This document shows, piece after piece, positions 25,131-33,317 of a stretch of 51,102 nucleotides of DNA; the stretch's first letter is position 1, and every line of letters begins with the position of its first letter. A model generated the notes under the pieces. It did no database searches. It saw only the letters and a list, made by a program, of their open reading frames with translations, and had not been told where the DNA came from. Source of the DNA: Methanococcus maripaludis (GTDB lineage: Archaea; AGJL01; Methanococci; Methanococcales; Methanococcaceae); contig NZ_JACDUL010000004.1 in NCBI RefSeq assembly GCF_013760955.1, positions 234,700 to 285,801 on the forward strand, written 5' to 3'. The position numbers and the translations under genes were made by a program.

Positions 25131-26334
25131 CCTGAATTTTAAGTTCTTGAATTATAGCAATCAAATCGATTAAGTGATATTCGCCCTCAAGTTTAGTATA
25201 TTCAGGAAATTTCGTCTTTTGCACAGGTTCTGTTTTTGAACTATCTTTTAAGCCACAGTTATTTGACGTCCCAATTCGATCATCGTTGTTAGTGGACTTT
25301 GACAATAATTCAAAGAATTTTGATGAAATACTGTCCATTTCGGAGAAATTAACTTTTCCACGGTATATTCCTATTACACTAAGTTCGCCCATTTGTAAAT
25401 CATTATGCGAATAACTGTTTTCAAAATATTCTCTCGAATTATACGGGATCCTAATTAAATACTCTGTATCCTCATTATCGATATTAAATGTGTAATCAAT
25501 GGTAAAATCATCTAACATTCCAGTAATTACTTCTGAAATGTTGAATTCAAAGCCACTATCATTTTTAACCTGTTTTAGATTTCCATTTGCTAAAAAATTT
25601 AAAAACATAATCAAATTATCGGTATTTCGTTGAGATAATTCCACATTTTTAAATAATAATATCTCCCCTAAATTTTTACTTAAGGGCTGGTTTTTAAGTT
25701 TAGAATAGATTTCTCTGAGCATTATTGATTTAGTTGTTTTTACGTCAAAACTTTCATAAACACTCTTTTTACTACGGTTTTCATTTATTTGGTTTATAGT
25801 TGGTACACCTAGCTTATCTAGGTTTAAGGAAACATCCGATTTTGAAGTTTCCTCTTGACTGTGCTGTTTTTCTACGGTTTTCATTATTTTATTATCTAAC
25901 AGCATTGCAATTTCATGAACTTTTGATATGTTTATATAAAAAAGATTAAATAGCTCGTTATTTTCTACATAATCGTGCGATTCATCGCTTTTAACATTAT
26001 TTGTGGCAATTCTTAAAGTAATAAATGAAATAAGCGAAATTAATACTAAAATATGGCCTTGAAATGTGATCAAGTAGTCATTTATAACTTTTATCTGTGT
26101 CAATAGTGCCAACACTATTATTGAATAGATTACAACTATTGATAAATCATGTACTGACATATATTCCTTTTTAAATGTTTTTTGAAGTAGATAAACTATT
26201 AAAAATAAAATTGGGGGAAGCAATGCCCACCATATATTTAAAACTGCAAAATATCCTGAATGGTAAACCCCCAACGATATAAAACTTAGGACTAATGTTC
26301 CAAAGATGATGTCTGCTTTAAAATGTTCTTTCAC
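25111..26334 (-). CDS. membrane protein coupled to the ClpB-like ATPase (407 aa)
   Basis: GTG start after AGGGGATTAC. The first 110 residues hold four hydrophobic helices (IIFGTLVLSFISLGVYHSGY, LLPPILFLIVYLL, LSIVVIYSIIVLALL, HILVLISLISFITLRI). About 290 residues of soluble, acidic sequence follow. The 3' end overlaps the ATPase gene by up to 20 bases, indicating translational coupling. A membrane sensor paired with a Clp-type unfoldase is a plausible two-gene defence or stress system; this is inference from context. No family recognised. Confidence 0.7.
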   Translation of the reverse strand: MKEHFKADIIFGTLVLSFISLGVYHSGYFAVLNIWWALLPPILFLIVYLLQKTFKKEYMSVHDLSIVVIYSIIVLALLTQIKVINDYLITFQGHILVLISLISFITLRIATNNVKSDESHDYVENNELFNLFYINISKVHEIAMLLDNKIMKTVEKQHSQEETSKSDVSLNLDKLGVPTINQINENRSKKSVYESFDVKTTKSIMLREIYSKLKNQPLSKNLGEILLFKNVELSQRNTDNLIMFLNFLANGNLKQVKNDSGFEFNISEVITGMLDDFTIDYTFNIDNEDTEYLIRIPYNSREYFENSYSHNDLQMGELSVIGIYRGKVNFSEMDSISSKFFELLSKSTNNDDRIGTSNNCGLKDSSKTEPVQKTKFPEYTKLEGEYHLIDLIAIIQELKIQDGESIE

Positions 26335-26487
26335 GTAATCCCCTCATTATTAAATTGAATTATAATAACTCCGATTAAAATATTAAATTTTCGTTTTGGG
26401 TCGAAATGGGACGGTGTGTTTAAATAGTCGTCTTTTTTAATAATTTAATTATTACTTTTCAGAGGGGATAATATAATTGATATAAAC

Positions 26488-26874
26488 TTGCTGGCACCAT
26501 TGGCTATGACCGCTGTGGGGGTATTAAGTGAAAAGCACTATGTACCAAGACCTGTATTCTTTTTAAATGTTATTGCGTTGAATATTTTTACATATCAAAC
26601 AGGCATACACAATTCCTTAGTGCAATTTTATTCATATATTGCAATTCCCATAGCAGTATTTTCAATAGTTTCGTACCGTAACAACGATAGTTTGTCTTCG
26701 CCGTTTTACAAAATATTCTCAGTTTATAGTTCTAAAATAGTCGGTACTTTAATTATCGGGCTTTATTTATATTATGGATTAAATTTACCGTTGCTTGTTG
26801 TAGTAATTCTCGATGCAATCATATTCGGAGTACTTTACAAAATACTGTCAAAAAAGAATAAGCGGAATAGATAA
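26488..26874 (+). CDS. small polytopic membrane protein (about 128 aa)
   Basis: Three or four hydrophobic segments (LLAPLAMTAVGVLS, PVFFLNVIALNIFTY, FYSYIAIPIAVFSIVSY, VGTLIIGLYLYY and LPLLVVVILDAIIFGVLY) end in a basic tail KILSKKNKRNR. The start is uncertain: TTG at 26488 is 20 bases from the GAGGGG ribosome-binding site, while an in-frame ATT at 26476 has ideal spacing. It is divergent from the Clp-associated membrane protein and shares its promoter region. Confidence 0.6.
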   Translation: MLAPLAMTAVGVLSEKHYVPRPVFFLNVIALNIFTYQTGIHNSLVQFYSYIAIPIAVFSIVSYRNNDSLSSPFYKIFSVYSSKIVGTLIIGLYLYYGLNLPLLVVVILDAIIFGVLYKILSKKNKRNR

Positions 26875-26921
26875 TTTGGATTTGTAATAAAAAAGTAATT
26901 TATCGGTTTTAGTGTGAGACA

Positions 26922-27461
26922 ATGTTTAAAAATACTCTAAACGGCGAGAATCAAATAATTCAAATTGAAAAAGTAGAAACTCTTGTTATAAACTACAATA
27001 ACAAACAAGAAAACAGCTACCAAAAGCAGGAAAGCTATTGGGATAAGAAAAGACGATCTTTAAAAAAATCATCACTTTTTAAAACTTATGTTTGTGAAGA
27101 ACTGTTTAAAAAGCCTTATTTTAAAATATTCGAGCGAGAATGTAAATTTAAAAATGAACCTGATTATAAAGTAATTTTAAAGGAAAATGGCGATTATTTT
27201 TATTTAAAATGTAAATTCAGGGGATATTTATATAATAATTTCTATGATTGGGCAAGGCCTGACCAGATAGATTCTTTTAAAGAATTTTCTGAAAAAGTAG
27301 AAAATCCTGTTTACTTTGCATTTGGTCTTGGAGGATGTCCAAATGATCCAGATAATTTATTTCTTTATCCTCTCGAAAAAATAAAGTGTAAATTAGAGTT
27401 AAAAGAACTTGAACCGTGGAGAATTCAGTGTTTAGATGATATTTCACGGATTATTCTTTAA
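26922..27461 (+). CDS. restriction-endonuclease-like fold protein, possibly inactive (179 aa)
   Basis: The second half (YLKCKFRGYLYNN ... WARPDQIDSFKEF ... VYFAFGLGG, then PDNLFLYPLEKI) matches, by eye, a group of PD-(D/E)xK nuclease-like proteins that read 'ECK(Y/F)R ... GLGG.P..P..(L/V)(F/Y).(I/Y)PL'. In those the Glu and Lys of ECK are catalytic; here the Glu position is Lys (KCK), so activity may be lost or shifted. The first 50 residues are basic. A GTGAGA ribosome-binding site precedes the ATG. The 105-aa gene follows about 20 bases later, probably in the same transcript. Confidence 0.6.
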   Translation: MFKNTLNGENQIIQIEKVETLVINYNNKQENSYQKQESYWDKKRRSLKKSSLFKTYVCEELFKKPYFKIFERECKFKNEPDYKVILKENGDYFYLKCKFRGYLYNNFYDWARPDQIDSFKEFSEKVENPVYFAFGLGGCPNDPDNLFLYPLEKIKCKLELKELEPWRIQCLDDISRIIL

Positions 27462-27482
27462 ATATGAAATGAGGGTGTTTTG

Positions 27483-27797
27483 GTGCAGTTGAGTTGTTTT
27501 GATTGGAAAATGGGATATAATATGGTAAAGGGGGTAAAAAAGCCAAGATTACAATTACCTCAATCGTATAATCACTGGATTGGTGAGTATGTATATATAA
27601 GTTCTACAGGCAATAAGATTATTTTAAGTAAATATAAATCAACCGAAAAAGAAATTAAAAGAAAAATAAGTTATTTTTCGAATGCAGAAGTTAAAAGACC
27701 AGTAATAGTCATCCCTGACGAGTATATTGACTGGGTAGACTGTTCAATAGACCTTAAAATACATCCTTTAGGGATAATTGAACTTACAAAAAAATAA
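27483..27797 (+). CDS. hypothetical protein (104 aa)
   Basis: I prefer the GTG at 27483, five bases after GAGGGTG, over the TTG at 27480; another possible start is the ATG of MVKGVKKPRLQLPQ. The sequence is short-stranded (LQLPQSYNHWIGEYVYISST, then VIVIPDEYIDWV), like an AbrB-type swapped hairpin duplicated around a basic linker. It is tail-to-tail with the serine recombinase, three bases apart. Function unknown. Confidence 0.55.
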   Translation: MQLSCFDWKMGYNMVKGVKKPRLQLPQSYNHWIGEYVYISSTGNKIILSKYKSTEKEIKRKISYFSNAEVKRPVIVIPDEYIDWVDCSIDLKIHPLGIIELTKK

Positions 27798-27800
27798 TCA

Positions 27801-28352
27801 TTATCTTTTTTTCAAATAATTATAAAGTGTATATTTACTTATTCCAGTAGCTTTTAAAATCTGTTTTACTTCGTATTCTTTTGAATCATACATTTTTAAA
27901 GCTAATTCGACCTGGTTTATATCTGCTTTAGGTCTTCCACCCTGACGGCCTCTTGATCGAGCTGCTTTTAATCCTGATTTTACTCTTTCAGAAATTAAAT
28001 CTCTTTCAAATTCTGCCAATCCTGCAAAAATAGTAAAAAGTAGTTTTCCATGTGCTGATGAAGTGTCAAGCCATGATTCTTTTAAACATTTAACAGAAAC
28101 TCCCATTTCTTCTAATCTAGTCATTATTTCGATTAAATCTTTGGTACTTCTTGAAAGTCTTGTTAATTCACTAACAATCACCATGTCTCCAGGACGTAAA
28201 ACTTCAAACATTCTATCAAATTCAGGTCTGTTCTTTTTAGTTCCTGAGATTTTCTCTAAAAATATCTTTTCACAACCTGCTTTCTTCAACTCATCAATCT
28301 GTCTTTCTAATTTCTGATCTTTCGTTGACACTCTTGCATAGCCTATTATCAT
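27801..28352 (-). CDS. serine recombinase (resolvase/invertase family)
   Basis: 183 residues with all family landmarks: catalytic Ser9 in YARVSTKDQ, LSRSTKDLIEI, the E-helix FAGLAEFERDLISER, and a C-terminal helix-turn-helix (VKQILKATGISKYTLYNYLKKR) after the GRPK hinge. Length matches small resolvases and invertases rather than large serine integrases or IS607-type TnpA. It could resolve multimers, invert a segment or maintain the element. ATG after CGTGATAAC. It lies at the border between the accessory zone and the structural operon. Confidence 0.92.
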   Translation of the reverse strand: MIIGYARVSTKDQKLERQIDELKKAGCEKIFLEKISGTKKNRPEFDRMFEVLRPGDMVIVSELTRLSRSTKDLIEIMTRLEEMGVSVKCLKESWLDTSSAHGKLLFTIFAGLAEFERDLISERVKSGLKAARSRGRQGGRPKADINQVELALKMYDSKEYEVKQILKATGISKYTLYNYLKKR

Positions 28353-28509
28353 GTTATCACGTTTGAGGTTTGAAAACTTAAAAAAAGTAGAAGTATTCTT
28401 ACTTTGATTTTCTTACGGGTTTTATAACTCGAATATCTAAAAAAATTTACAAATTTTAACAGTTCAAAAAAAGTTAGAAAAACACCTGTTTTTCTTACTC
28501 GTAAATTTA
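28353..28509. promoter_or_regulatory. candidate recombination (res-like) site beside the serine recombinase
   Basis: The 157-base gap upstream of the recombinase start carries three copies of TTCTTAC (around 28396, 28411 and 28492) and a near-palindrome ACTTAAAAAAAGT at 28377. Resolvases normally act on sites next to their own gene. No full res structure was confirmed. Confidence 0.35.
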
Positions 28510-28638
28510 CTAACCATTCCCTTTTTTTCGAGCTTCTTCTTTTAATTCTTTACTTGATTTTGGAAAACAAATGAATAAAAATGCTACAATCGCCCCTAAA
28601 ACTAACATATAACCTGCAATTTTAAAATAAATATTCAT
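28510..28638 (-). CDS. single-helix membrane peptide (42 aa)
   Basis: ATG after GGAAAGGGGAT. The product opens MNIYFKIAGYMLVLGAIVAF, a single membrane helix, followed by a charged tail KELKEEARKKGNG. It lies 13 bases beyond the 125-aa membrane protein and is the last gene of the long leftward operon. Role unknown; small phage-like membrane proteins are typical here. Confidence 0.55.
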   Translation of the reverse strand: MNIYFKIAGYMLVLGAIVAFLFICFPKSSKELKEEARKKGNG

Positions 28639-28651
28639 CTTATCCCCTTTC

Positions 28652-29029
28652 CTATTTTATCACTTCAACACTAACTGAAAGACCTTTATTGCCCGCATGA
28701 ACTAATTTATCAACCAGTAAACTATCATCAATCCTTTCCAGAAGGTCCATTTCTTCAGAGTTTCCATCTGAATAATTCACCCTTACTTTTGAATACCATA
28801 ATCCATGTTTTTTCCGGTATTTTCGCTCTTGATAATCCCCGTATATCCTAGATCCGATAACACCTACTCCAAAAATACCAATAGCGATATTTTCATTAAA
28901 ATAAATTACTTTTAAAAGAGATAATACGCCATAGATCCCGATAATCATCAAAACATATTTTATACATTTAAAGAATACTCTTTTACTCATATTAAACTCA
29001 ATATCTGTATTTTTAGATTCAAAATTCAT
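28652..29029 (-). CDS. two-helix membrane protein (125 aa)
   Basis: Two adjacent hydrophobic helices (CIKYVLMIIGIYGVLSLLKV and IAIGIFGVGVIGSRIYG) occupy residues 20-65, then a basic segment (YQERKYRKKHG) and a short soluble domain. The start overlaps the end of the 134-aa gene (ATGA-type junction), so it is co-translated with it. No family recognised. Confidence 0.65.
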   Translation of the reverse strand: MNFESKNTDIEFNMSKRVFFKCIKYVLMIIGIYGVLSLLKVIYFNENIAIGIFGVGVIGSRIYGDYQERKYRKKHGLWYSKVRVNYSDGNSEEMDLLERIDDSLLVDKLVHAGNKGLSVSVEVIK

Positions 29030-29400
29030 TTTAAATCATCTCTTTCAAATTTTTGAGAATATATTTTTTCTAAAATTTCAATTTCACTTAAAGCTTCCAG
29101 GAGCTCACACTCCAATTCATGATTTTCAGGCCATCCTAAATCATGAAGTTTAACCTCAGCATCATCATAATCAGACTCAAAACTTTCCCTAAATGAATAG
29201 ATATTCTTTTTTAAAGCTACAACTTTAGATTTGGCAACGGTGAGCCCCCATGCTTTATCTTTTTGTAGTTTACAAACCACAAAACCAAATTCTTCAGAAG
29301 TTTTAAAATCAAGTTTTTCTGCTGCTTCTTCAACAGTAAAGAATTCAACAGAATAACCTGCTTTTTCCAATCCGTTAATTAATCTATCACCATATTTCAA
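29026..29400 (-). CDS. hypothetical protein (124 aa)
   Basis: I chose the TTG at 29400, five bases after GGGTGTT; an ATG at 29430 would add ten residues but overlaps the upstream gene and has no good ribosome-binding site. The protein is soluble and acidic at its end (EALSEIEILEKIYSQKFERDDLK). It lies between the acidic 174-aa protein and a membrane protein in the operon. No family recognised. Confidence 0.6.
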   Translation of the reverse strand: MKYGDRLINGLEKAGYSVEFFTVEEAAEKLDFKTSEEFGFVVCKLQKDKAWGLTVAKSKVVALKKNIYSFRESFESDYDDAEVKLHDLGWPENHELECELLEALSEIEILEKIYSQKFERDDLK

Positions 29401-29416
29401 GATAAACACCCGAAAA

Positions 29417-29941
29417 CTAAAGGTTATCATCTAAAATTTCCCTTAAATAAATAATATTTTCCCCTATCTTTTTTGAAGTTCTTTTAACGTCTTTTTGATA
29501 AGAAGAATTATGGATTTCTTTTAAATCTTCCAAAATATCAATAATTGTTTTATTCATTACCTTTTCGAGGTGGACCGACTTTTTTCTTCCTGCAGTTCTT
29601 CCAGGGTTTTCCCCATTTTCTTCATCAAAATTTTCAGGTGAAGCCCTGGATCTTCCAGTTGGTATGTCAAAACTGATGGGGCTTTCTGAAGGGGTTTTTT
29701 CTTCATGTTCTTCCTGTTTTATGGGGGCAAGGTCCGCTTCAATTTCTTCTTCAGGGGTTCCTTTTTCATGTTTTTCTTCTTTTTCAACAATTTTTTCTTC
29801 AGTATTTTCAGGTTCATCTGGTCCTTCAGTATTCTCTTCATCAAAATTTTCAGGCCCTACTTTTCCAGGATCTTCAACAATTTTTTCTTCAGGAGTTTTT
29901 TGCCCTGGAACTACAAAATCCCCTTCAATTTCTTCAGCCAA
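29417..29941 (-). CDS. highly acidic, Pro/Glu-rich low-complexity protein (174 aa)
   Basis: TTG start three bases after GGTGAT. Residues 1-120 are almost free of hydrophobic core and contain repeated blocks such as GPENFDEENTEGP and SPENFDEENGENPG, with stretches of Glu. Only the last 50 residues look folded (KTIIDILEDLKEIHNSSYQKD). It is probably disordered with a C-terminal helical anchor. Its close operon with the HerA-like ATPase suggests a virion scaffold, linker or regulator. No homologue recognised. Confidence 0.65.
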   Translation of the reverse strand: MAEEIEGDFVVPGQKTPEEKIVEDPGKVGPENFDEENTEGPDEPENTEEKIVEKEEKHEKGTPEEEIEADLAPIKQEEHEEKTPSESPISFDIPTGRSRASPENFDEENGENPGRTAGRKKSVHLEKVMNKTIIDILEDLKEIHNSSYQKDVKRTSKKIGENIIYLREILDDNL

Positions 29942-29951
29942 AAAATCACCC

Positions 29952-30701
29952 TCACATCATTTCATTTTTCATCTTGTTAATGGCATTATCAAATGAAAAT
30001 TCCCCACCTTCAAAGCTTTTTTCTTTGGTGCTCTTTCTGCTGCTTTCCTTTTCACTTCCTTTGTACATTTTCATTGTAGGATTAATGTATAACGCAGCAT
30101 CAACAAGGTTTGGAATATCTTCAGATAATAGATTTTCACACATCATTTCATAAGCCTCAGCACGTTTCCTTTCAACAATCCAAGCTACTCTCTGTCTTGG
30201 ATCATCAGCTTCTAGGGGAACAGCATGTCTCACAAAATTTGCATATTTATCATCCCTGAAGTGATCAACAAAAAACATAATTATATCTTCAGAAATGTCA
30301 ACACAGGATTTAGGAGCATAAACTATTGCATAATGGCGTTTATAACTAAAAAAAGTTGATTTGATAGTTATTATTAAATCTTCAAGCCAGTCTGTGGCCT
30401 TATTTTTATATAAAATTTTATAAGTTCCTTCATCAGGAATAACTGCATGAGGGTAACCAAAAACCTTCGCACCGGATCCATTATGCCAAATTAAGAGTTT
30501 TTGTTTGCATAAATATGGAGCAAGAGAATCATAGGCTTCTTTTTCAGCATTATTTTTTTCTTTTTTATTCTTCACTTTTTGTCCTGGAGTATATTCATCA
30601 TCCAGTTCTTCAGTATTTTCTTCAACTTTTTCTTCAGGTCCTGCATGTCTGGGACCTGGATCACTTTTCTTTTTAAATCCAAGAATATTCCAAAAACCCA
30701 A
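29952..30701 (-). CDS. hypothetical protein following the HerA-like ATPase (249 aa)
   Basis: I chose the TTG at 30701, five bases after the AGGTGA that overlaps the ATPase stop. A short acidic linker (VEENTEELDDEYTPG) is followed by a folded alpha/beta domain (residues 60-210) containing HNGSGAKVFGYPHAV and AIVYAPKSCVDISEDI, then a charged Lys/Glu/Ser-rich tail. Its immediate position after the ATPase suggests a partner in packaging or secretion. No family recognised. Confidence 0.65.
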   Translation of the reverse strand: MGFWNILGFKKKSDPGPRHAGPEEKVEENTEELDDEYTPGQKVKNKKEKNNAEKEAYDSLAPYLCKQKLLIWHNGSGAKVFGYPHAVIPDEGTYKILYKNKATDWLEDLIITIKSTFFSYKRHYAIVYAPKSCVDISEDIIMFFVDHFRDDKYANFVRHAVPLEADDPRQRVAWIVERKRAEAYEMMCENLLSEDIPNLVDAALYINPTMKMYKGSEKESSRKSTKEKSFEGGEFSFDNAINKMKNEMM

Positions 30702-30710
30702 AAAAATCAC

Positions 30711-32063
30711 CTACAAGCTCTGTGGCTGCCTGTATTCAATATGTTCTGTGTAATCTTTATTATACGAAAAATAGCCCCTAAATCGAAGTTTTCTTTTTAA
30801 ACTCTCATATTCTGAAAGACTTCCTGGTTCATCAAAGTCAACCACGTCTTTGAAGTCTGGAATTAATTTTTCAAGAGTTTTGGTATCTGTGTTTGATGCT
30901 AATTTTCCCATAATTCCAATATGGCTTGAGCCAATCAGAACGTCTTTAGGTAAATTATCTGTGTATTGTGTTGCACAGATTAAATTAATACACAAAGACC
31001 TTCCTTCTCTTAAAATCTTATCAATGGCCCATTTTCCTGCAGGATCCCTCATGAAATTTTGGACCTCATCTGCAACAAAAAACACAGGGATTCTGTATTT
31101 TATTGCAACGTTTATCGCATGTTGAACTACCAATTTAAAAATTAAACATTCTTCAAAGGAATCGAGCTCTGAATTCTGTGAAAAATCAAGGATATTTATT
31201 TTTTTGTTTGTGATCTGTTTTAAAAAAGAATGTTTTGAATCCCCTGAAAATAACGAATCAGACCTTAAACGGTTCATTGTTTCCTCAATCCTTAAATAAG
31301 TCTGAGAAGGTCCAGAATTAAACGTTTCATAACTTGCAGCTATATTCAAAACTTCTCCAGGTTCTCTAATTTTTTGAATATCCCAAATATTTTTTAAGAT
31401 TGCAGAATATCTTGCAGTTTCTGAAAAATTATTCATATCTGCAATTATTTCAAAAGGAATGTCTGGATAAGCCAGTTTTGAATCAACTGTTTCTGTTAGT
31501 GGCCCATTATCAAAAGCAATATCTTTAATATTTCTTCGAGGTCTGAACACGAAACGCCTTGCAGGATATGCTGCAGGGCTTAAACCATGCCTTCCCAGAA
31601 GTGATTTGTATTCATCTGATTCCATTTTTGTGTATTTTCCGAGAATATTTGGAAAACCAATGGAAAAATCACCCATTAAGCCATATTTTAACTCTTTGTC
31701 ATTTTCAAGTTCATTAACGTAATGTTCGATATAATTCCAGATTCCTTCACCGTATTTACGTGAAAGTTGTGCTGAACTTAGTTTTTCAGATTCCTCATGG
31801 TAAATTTCAATTACTTTTTTAGGTTTTGAAGTATCAACTTTCCTTTCAATCACAATAATTATGGGTGGAATTCCTGCATCTGAATAACTTGAATAAATTT
31901 CTTCTATCATTCCACGCATTATCGTGGTTTTTCCGTAACCGGATTTTCCTAAAAGAGTTATATGGTTTGCTTCATCGTTTTTAAGGTCTAAAGTTCTTTT
32001 TGTTCGTTCTCCATGTTTTTTCGTTGAATCTGCCCTTCCAATACCTAAATTTATTAATACCAT
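30711..32063 (-). CDS. HerA/FtsK-superfamily ATPase (packaging or conjugation motor)
   Basis: 450 residues. Walker A GKSGYGKTT (39-47), a long insertion, ILDFS (291-295), Walker B VFFVADE (327-333) and the ATQ motif (364-366) are in the order typical of HerA, VirB4 and TraG-type hexameric motors. The strong AGGAGGTCTAAAA leader supports the ATG start. In archaeal viruses and conjugative plasmids such ATPases pump DNA or drive secretion. It separates the membrane/surface genes upstream from the acidic and unknown proteins downstream. The closest relatives may be the ATPases of pT26-2-like elements, an inference from context. Confidence 0.85.
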   Translation of the reverse strand: MVLINLGIGRADSTKKHGERTKRTLDLKNDEANHITLLGKSGYGKTTIMRGMIEEIYSSYSDAGIPPIIIVIERKVDTSKPKKVIEIYHEESEKLSSAQLSRKYGEGIWNYIEHYVNELENDKELKYGLMGDFSIGFPNILGKYTKMESDEYKSLLGRHGLSPAAYPARRFVFRPRRNIKDIAFDNGPLTETVDSKLAYPDIPFEIIADMNNFSETARYSAILKNIWDIQKIREPGEVLNIAASYETFNSGPSQTYLRIEETMNRLRSDSLFSGDSKHSFLKQITNKKINILDFSQNSELDSFEECLIFKLVVQHAINVAIKYRIPVFFVADEVQNFMRDPAGKWAIDKILREGRSLCINLICATQYTDNLPKDVLIGSSHIGIMGKLASNTDTKTLEKLIPDFKDVVDFDEPGSLSEYESLKRKLRFRGYFSYNKDYTEHIEYRQPQSL

Positions 32064-32103
32064 TTTTAGACCTCCTATACCTTAAAATGCCAAAATCCCA
32101 GGG

Positions 32104-32182
32104 TTTGGGTACTGGTGGTACCGGTGTTACCGGCGGTACTGGTGGTACCAGACAATAAAAAAAACTAAAAAAATGGGTACCA
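32104..32182. repeat. GGTACC-rich repeat before the HerA-like ATPase gene
   Basis: GGTACTGGTGGTACC occurs twice (32108-32122 and 32135-32149), with GGTGTTACCGGC between the copies and a further GGTACC at 32176. The block is far richer in G and C than its surroundings. It lies in the only sizeable gap inside the operon, so it may be a regulatory or DNA-recognition (packaging) site. Confidence 0.55.
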
Positions 32183-32190
32183 CACGTAAA

Positions 32191-32730
32191 TTAAATTTCA
32201 AAATCGAATTGTTTTTTTCTCTTTCTGAGTATCAAAAATAACACTAAACATACTATTACTCCGACTAAAACACCAAGTTTAAAGTTATTTACAGTTTTTA
32301 CAGCATTATTGTATGCCCCTGCATTGATGTCCTTAGTATCGTTGCTCTGGGTGTTAATCAGGTCTGTAATCATATCCTGATAGCCCTCATTTTGAGTTTT
32401 TAAAATTTCCTTTTCAGCTTCTATCAGTTTAATCTTTGAATTAAGCGTTGTAATGTTTTCTTTTAGTTCAACGTTCTCTTTTTTAGCCACGATATAACTT
32501 GAAAGCTGTTTATCTTTTTCACGAAGTTCTTCTTTTAATGTTGTAATGTTTTGTTTCAACTCATGGACCAGGGCATTCTGACCTGAAACCATATTGCCAT
32601 CATACACGATCAACGTCGAATAGTTCAGATCATCGTAATCTGTCAAAACATAAACTGTTTCATTGTCACTATGTGCGAAAACTCCTGGAAGAAAACAAAA
32701 CAACATAATTAAAAACAGTTTTTTCTGCAT
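32191..32730 (-). CDS. exported coiled-coil protein with C-terminal membrane anchor (179 aa)
   Basis: A signal peptide (MQKKLFLIMLFCFLPGVFAH) is followed by a short exposed region, then a long coiled coil over residues 55-120 (LKQNITTLKEELREKDKQL, later IKLIEAEKEILKTQNEG). A C-terminal helix (LGVLVGVIVCLVLFLIL) and basic tail (RKRKKQ) follow. The layout is that of a rod-like surface or fibre protein anchored in a membrane. It sits downstream of the Ig-like and small membrane proteins in the virion-like operon. No family recognised. Confidence 0.7.
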   Translation of the reverse strand: MQKKLFLIMLFCFLPGVFAHSDNETVYVLTDYDDLNYSTLIVYDGNMVSGQNALVHELKQNITTLKEELREKDKQLSSYIVAKKENVELKENITTLNSKIKLIEAEKEILKTQNEGYQDMITDLINTQSNDTKDINAGAYNNAVKTVNNFKLGVLVGVIVCLVLFLILRKRKKQFDFEI

Positions 32731-32733
32731 GGG

Positions 32734-32859
32734 TTATAACCCTATTAAATTAGTAAGGGCACCAAAATTCACAGATAAAAACCCAGTAATATATCCAAAA
32801 ACCGCTAAAGTAGCACACAATATTAAAACCGTATAGAATCCTTTTGTAAACTGTTTCAT
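32734..32859 (-). CDS. single-helix membrane peptide (41 aa)
   Basis: ATG after AAGGTGATTTTA, one of the clearest ribosome-binding sites in the operon. The product opens MKQFTKGFYTVLILCATLAV and is almost entirely one membrane helix. It lies 12 bases before the 146-aa exported protein ends and is clearly part of the same transcript. A minor virion membrane protein is plausible. Confidence 0.6.
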   Translation of the reverse strand: MKQFTKGFYTVLILCATLAVFGYITGFLSVNFGALTNLIGL

Positions 32860-32871
32860 TAAAATCACCTT

Positions 32872-33312
32872 TTAAAATAATCCTTCCATATCAACATAGC
32901 CCTTTTCACGATTCACAGTAATATAACCCATGAACCGACCTGTGGTGCCCGTGTCACCAAAATAAAATTTAAATTTCCAATATTTTTCAGACTCTTCAAT
33001 TGATTTGGGTTCAACCCTGATCATCAAGCCCTTTGATTCTAATGAATTACCATATTCTTTGTCAATGTAATTCTGTGCAAGATAATATGCTTCTACCCCA
33101 CCGATTTCATACATTTTTGGAGGTTTAGTTAATTCTGATTTTGAACCGTCTTTATAATACACGGTTTCATTTGAAATGATGTATCCTGATGAAGGATAAC
33201 CAAATTTCAATAATTTTAACTGAATAATCTCTTCATCCGTTTTGGATGAGTTTGCTATTTGGAAAACAAGCAAAAAAATAATTAAAAATGTGAAGAAAAT
33301 TATTTTCTTCAT
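32872..33312 (-). CDS. exported small protein, unknown function (146 aa)
   Basis: The start is the ATG at 33312, five bases after GGTGA; an upstream GTG lies inside that site. The N-terminus (MKKIIFFTFLIIFLLVFQIA) is a signal peptide or membrane anchor. The mature part has a PepSY-like feel (EEIIQLKLLKFGYPSSG ... KFKFYFGDTGTTGRFMGYIT). No cysteines remain after the signal. I cannot assign a family with confidence. Confidence 0.65.
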   Translation of the reverse strand: MKKIIFFTFLIIFLLVFQIANSSKTDEEIIQLKLLKFGYPSSGYIISNETVYYKDGSKSELTKPPKMYEIGGVEAYYLAQNYIDKEYGNSLESKGLMIRVEPKSIEESEKYWKFKFYFGDTGTTGRFMGYITVNREKGYVDMEGLF

Positions 33313-33317
33313 TTCAA

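Noticed and set aside
29664-29996. Two plus-strand frames rich in Ser/Phe
   Set aside because: They are antisense shadows of the acidic Glu/Pro-rich gene.
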